Source of the DNA: Chryseobacterium sp. BGARF1
Lineage (GTDB): Bacteria; Bacteroidota; Bacteroidia; Flavobacteriales; Weeksellaceae
Direction: 5' to 3'
NCBI RefSeq assembly: GCF_001677955.1
Contig: NZ_LELA01000057.1
Location: 1-64,000 of the forward strand
Length of the DNA stretch: 64,000 bases
Made by a program: the position numbers and the translations under genes. Of the stretch, positions 60,656 through 64,000 are shown in pieces (the stretch's first letter is position 1; each line of letters begins with the position of its first letter). Under the pieces are notes generated by a model. It was given only the letters and a program-made list of their open reading frames with translations, was not told the DNA's origin and did not search any database.

Positions 60656-61906
60656 ATGCAAAACGCAGTTCTTATCACCATTGGTGACGAAATTCTTTCA
60701 GGAAATACGGTTGATACCAATTCAAATTTTATTGCTACCGAACTTAAAAATATAGGCATAAAGGTTTCTCAAATTATTACCATTTCAGACGAAATAGAAA
60801 CCATAAAAAGTACATTGAAGTCGGCTTTTGAAATGGGCGATCTAGTGATCACTACAGGTGGTTTGGGTCCAACACGAGATGATAAGACCAAAAAAGCTCT
60901 GGCTGATTTTTTTGATGATGAAATTGCTTTGGATGAAGCTACTTTCGACCATCTTAAAGCATATATGGAAAGACGTGGCCGCATAGAAATTTTAGAAAGA
61001 AACCGCGAACAGGCTTTTGTGCCTACAAGATCTACGGTTTTTCAAAATCATTTCGGAACAGCGCCTTGCATGATGATGCAACAAAACGGAAAACTTTCTT
61101 TCAGTTTACCCGGCGTTCCGTACGAAGTAAAACCTTTGATAAAAGACCAGATTATTCCTTATTTAAAAGAAAAATTTGATCTCAATCATATTTCTACAAG
61201 AATCGTTTCTGTCGTTGGAATTCCCGAAAGTATTTTAGCAGACCAGATTGAAGAATGGGAACTTGCTTTACCGGAAAACCTTGCCTTGTCTTATCTTCCT
61301 GTCGGAACGAGAGTGAAACTGAGATTGACAGCAACCGGAACAGATGAAAATCTGTTGCAAATTCAGCTGGAAAATGAAATTCAAAAACTATTTCCGATTA
61401 TCGGCGAAAACATCATTGCTACTTCTGAAGATAAAATTGAGAAAATTTTAGGTGAAATTTTAAGCGAAAAAAAATTAACTATTTCAACGGCCGAAAGTTG
61501 TACAGGAGGAGAATTGTCTCTTTTGATTACATCAAATCCTGGAAGTTCTAAATATTTTATCGGAGGTATAATACCTTATGCAACGCAGAAAAAGATAGAT
61601 ATTCTTCATGTTTCAGAAGGGATCATTGAGCGTTTTACGGTTGTAAGCGAAGAAGTTGCACGCGAAATGGCAGACGGTTGCCAAAATTTATTTAAAAGTG
61701 ATATTTCTCTTTCTACAACAGGTGTTGCAGGACCTGGAAAAGGTGAAGATGGAAAAGAAATAGGATTGGTTTATTATACAATAAAAGTGAAAAATGAATC
61801 TCAAACTTTTAAATTGTATATGCCTCATTTAGAGCGACAGGATTTTATTTACTTCGTTTCTCAGAAAATTCTTCAGGATTTGGTGGGAATCTTAATCAAT
61901 AAATAA
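60656..61906 (+). CDS. cinA: CinA-family protein (nicotinamide-nucleotide amidase/MoCF-like)
   Basis: From ATG 60656 the 416-residue product joins an N-terminal MoCF-like domain (VLITIGDEILSGNTVDTNSNFIATEL, TTGGLGPTRDDKTKKAL) to a C-terminal CinA amidase domain (TISTAESCTGGELSLLITSNPGSSKYFIGGIIPYA, STTGVAGPGKGEDGKEIGLVYY). CinA proteins hydrolyse NMN and/or ADP-ribose in NAD recycling. The upstream in-frame ATG at 60599 adds a non-homologous lead, so 60656 is chosen. Length is normal. Confidence 0.95.
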   Translation: MQNAVLITIGDEILSGNTVDTNSNFIATELKNIGIKVSQIITISDEIETIKSTLKSAFEMGDLVITTGGLGPTRDDKTKKALADFFDDEIALDEATFDHLKAYMERRGRIEILERNREQAFVPTRSTVFQNHFGTAPCMMMQQNGKLSFSLPGVPYEVKPLIKDQIIPYLKEKFDLNHISTRIVSVVGIPESILADQIEEWELALPENLALSYLPVGTRVKLRLTATGTDENLLQIQLENEIQKLFPIIGENIIATSEDKIEKILGEILSEKKLTISTAESCTGGELSLLITSNPGSSKYFIGGIIPYATQKKIDILHVSEGIIERFTVVSEEVAREMADGCQNLFKSDISLSTTGVAGPGKGEDGKEIGLVYYTIKVKNESQTFKLYMPHLERQDFIYFVSQKILQDLVGILINK

Positions 61907-62085
61907 TTTTATTTTATAATTAAGAAGAATTTTCATCACAAAAGACAGCATCAAGATAGCATTGCAACATAAAATGCTCAGATTCTTTTATGATGAAAAT
62001 CCATCTAAATTCGATAGATAAAATAAATTAACTTTACCGTAACAAAATTTAAATTAAATATACATATTGTGTAAATTATTATTAC

Positions 62086-64000
62086 AATGAAAAAATTAAC
62101 ACTTTCTTTGTTTTTATTAGCTGGGGTTTGTTCACAAACTACATTGAACGCTCAGACTAAATCAACCAAAATGGCAACTACAACAGATAACGGTTTAGAC
62201 ATTAGCTTGATGGATAAATCGGTTCGTCCACAAGATGATTTTTATAATTATGTGAGCGGAACTTGGATGAAAACTGCCAAAATCCCTTCTGATAAACCAA
62301 CTTGGGGAAGTTTCAACAAATTGGCAGACGATACCGACAACAATTCGATGACCATCTTAAACTCTCTTTTGAAAGATAAATTCGCAGAAGGAAGTGAAGG
62401 TAAAAAAATCCAGGATCTGTACGCAACGTACATGAATATGGAGAAGAGAAATGCAGACGGAATAAAGCCTATTCAAGAAAACATCAACAAAATTGATGCA
62501 ATCAAAAATCTTACTGATCTTCAGAATTATTTAGCTTCAGTTACCAAAGATGGAGAAAATAATTTCTACGGATGGGGTGTTTATTCTGATTTGAAAGACT
62601 CTAATATGAATGCAGTTTACCTTGGTGATGCTTCATTGGGAATGGGTAGAGATTACTATCAAAAAGTAGATGCTAAAAATACTGAAGCTCTTGTAGAATA
62701 CCAGAAGTATGTAGCGTCTATGCTAAAAGAATTAGGATATAAAAACGCTGATGCTGCTGCAAAAGGAATTGTAGATTACGAAAAAAACATTGCTAAACAT
62801 TTATTAACGAATGAGCAAAGCCGTGATAATACACTTCAGTATAATCCTAAAACTATGGCTGAACTTAAAGCTTTGGTTAAAAATGTAGATCTTCCGGCTT
62901 ATCTTAAAAAAGTTGGAGTAAATACTGACAAAGTAATCATCGGTGAATTAGAATATTACAAAAACTTCGATCAGTTGGTAAATGCTAAAACACTTCCTGT
63001 GATCAAAGATTATCTGAAATTCCATATGATCAGCGGAAGCGCTTCTTATTTGAGTGAAAAATTAGGAGATGCAAAGTTTGCTTTTTATGGTAAATATTTA
63101 AGAGGTCAGCAAGAGCAGAGAGCTTTAAACAAAAGAGGATATGAGTTGATCAATGGTTCTTTGGGTGAGGCTTTCGGTAAATTATATGTTGAAAAATATT
63201 TCCCGGCTGAGGCAAAAGCTCAGATGGTAGAATTGATTGACTATTTAAAGAAAAGTTTTGCAGTTCACATCAACGGTTTAACGTGGATGTCTGCTACAAC
63301 TAAGGAAAAAGCAATGACCAAATTGAATAAATTTACGGTAAAAGTTGCTTATCCTGATACATGGAAAGATTATTCTAAATTGGTGATTACTCCAGAATCT
63401 AAAGGTGGAAACTTATACAAAAACCTTCAGAATATCGGTGAATGGCAATACAACCGTGAATTGGCAAAAATCGGAAAACCTGTTGATAAAACAGAATGGG
63501 GAATGACTCCACAAACTGTAAATGCATATTACAATCCGGTTTACAACGAGATTGTTTTCCCTGCTGCGATTCTTCAACCGCCATTCTTTAATCCTAAAGC
63601 CGATGCTGCTGTTAATTTTGGTGGAATTGGTGCCGTTATCGGTCACGAAATTTCTCACGGATTTGATGATTCAGGGGCGCAGTTTGATGCAGACGGTAAC
63701 TTAGTAGACTGGTGGACTCCGGAAGACAAAGCAAACTTCGAAAAAGCAACAAAAGCTTTGGCTGCTCAATACGATAAATATGAGCCTGTAAAAGGAACTT
63801 TCGTCAACGGAACGTTCACAAACGGTGAAAATATTGCAGATTTAGGTGGTGTAAACATTGCTTATGATGCACTTCAAATGTATCTTAAAGATAAAGGAAA
63901 CCCTGGAACAATCAGTGGTTATACGCAAGATCAGAGATTCTTCTTAAGCTGGGCAACCGTTTGGAGAACCTTATCTAGTGAAAAATACATGGTAAACCAA
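62086..64000 (+). CDS. M13 family zinc metallopeptidase, second paralogue, cut by the window edge
   Basis: The open frame from ATG 62086 runs to the right edge (638 residues seen). It has a signal peptide (MKKLTLSLFLLAGVCSQTTLNAQ) rather than a lipobox. MDKSVRPQDDFYNYVSGTWMK, NAYYNPVYNEIVFPAAILQPPFF, HEISHGFDD (HExxH near residue 520) and ENIADLGGVNIAYDA follow the M13 plan. It is clearly paralogous to the protein at 43336-45435 along its whole length. The last about 45 residues lie outside the window. Confidence 0.92.

Overview
The window comes from a low-GC Bacteroidota chromosome, most likely a Chryseobacterium-like member of the Flavobacteriales. The signs are a PhoX-like protein with a C-terminal type IX secretion sorting domain, the gliding/T9SS lipoprotein GldD, a Bacteroidota-type (T6SS-iii) contractile sheath pair, promoter elements of the TAnnTTTG type, and many M13, SIMPL, DUF4139 and LytTR proteins typical of this group. 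I saw no rRNA, tRNA or CRISPR array. A membrane protein is cut by the left edge and an M13 peptidase by the right edge.

About 1.17-17.87 kb is an accessory defence island of roughly 16.6 kb. Two 58-bp direct repeats (1171-1228 and 17814-17871, 54/58 identical) flank it. A large serine recombinase with a tiny overlapping partner ORF sits just inside the left repeat. Cargo in order: an Avs-like STAND NTPase with an N-terminal nuclease-like domain, split by an IS21-family element (5226-7842); an HNH nuclease; a nuclease-helicase pair resembling Hachiman HamAB; a zinc-ribbon protein ending in a HEPN-type RNxxxH motif; and a SIR2-like protein followed by a membrane protein of the putative phage abortive infection (AbiC-like) family. 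Excising the IS in silico with one copy of its 7-bp target duplication restores one 1077-codon frame, so the insertion looks recent and the gene was intact before it. Both flanks carry short diverged repeats that look like C-terminal coding ends of one unknown family.

From 18.2 to 62 kb the window is core chromosome. 18-31 kb: NodB-type deacetylase, MprF overlapping a VirJ/AcvB-like hydrolase (probable lysyl-phosphatidylglycerol synthesis and turnover), patatin, LRR protein, PhoX-like phosphatase, dihaem peroxidase, MocR regulator with divergent acetyltransferase, and L,D-transpeptidase. 31-43 kb: queG, rhodanese, HD hydrolase, alpha/beta hydrolase, nitronate monooxygenase, SurA-like isomerase, PfkB kinase, gldD, mutY and a lipoprotein-tssC-tssB unit. 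43-50 kb: M13 peptidase, AraC regulator with divergent MFS exporter, and an FAD oxidoreductase.

49.8-58.9 kb holds VWA, DUF4139 and SIMPL envelope proteins, two membrane or secreted hypotheticals, and a TPR histidine kinase with a LytTR response regulator. Three sites with the same architecture (two ACTTGGTG half-sites 21 bp apart) lie upstream of the DUF4139 gene, the SIMPL gene and the kinase gene. They look like the binding sites of this regulator and define a candidate autoregulated envelope regulon. Several intergenic gaps here are filled with degenerate 7-bp tandem repeats. The window closes with a lipocalin, a small acidic protein, cinA and the partial M13 peptidase.
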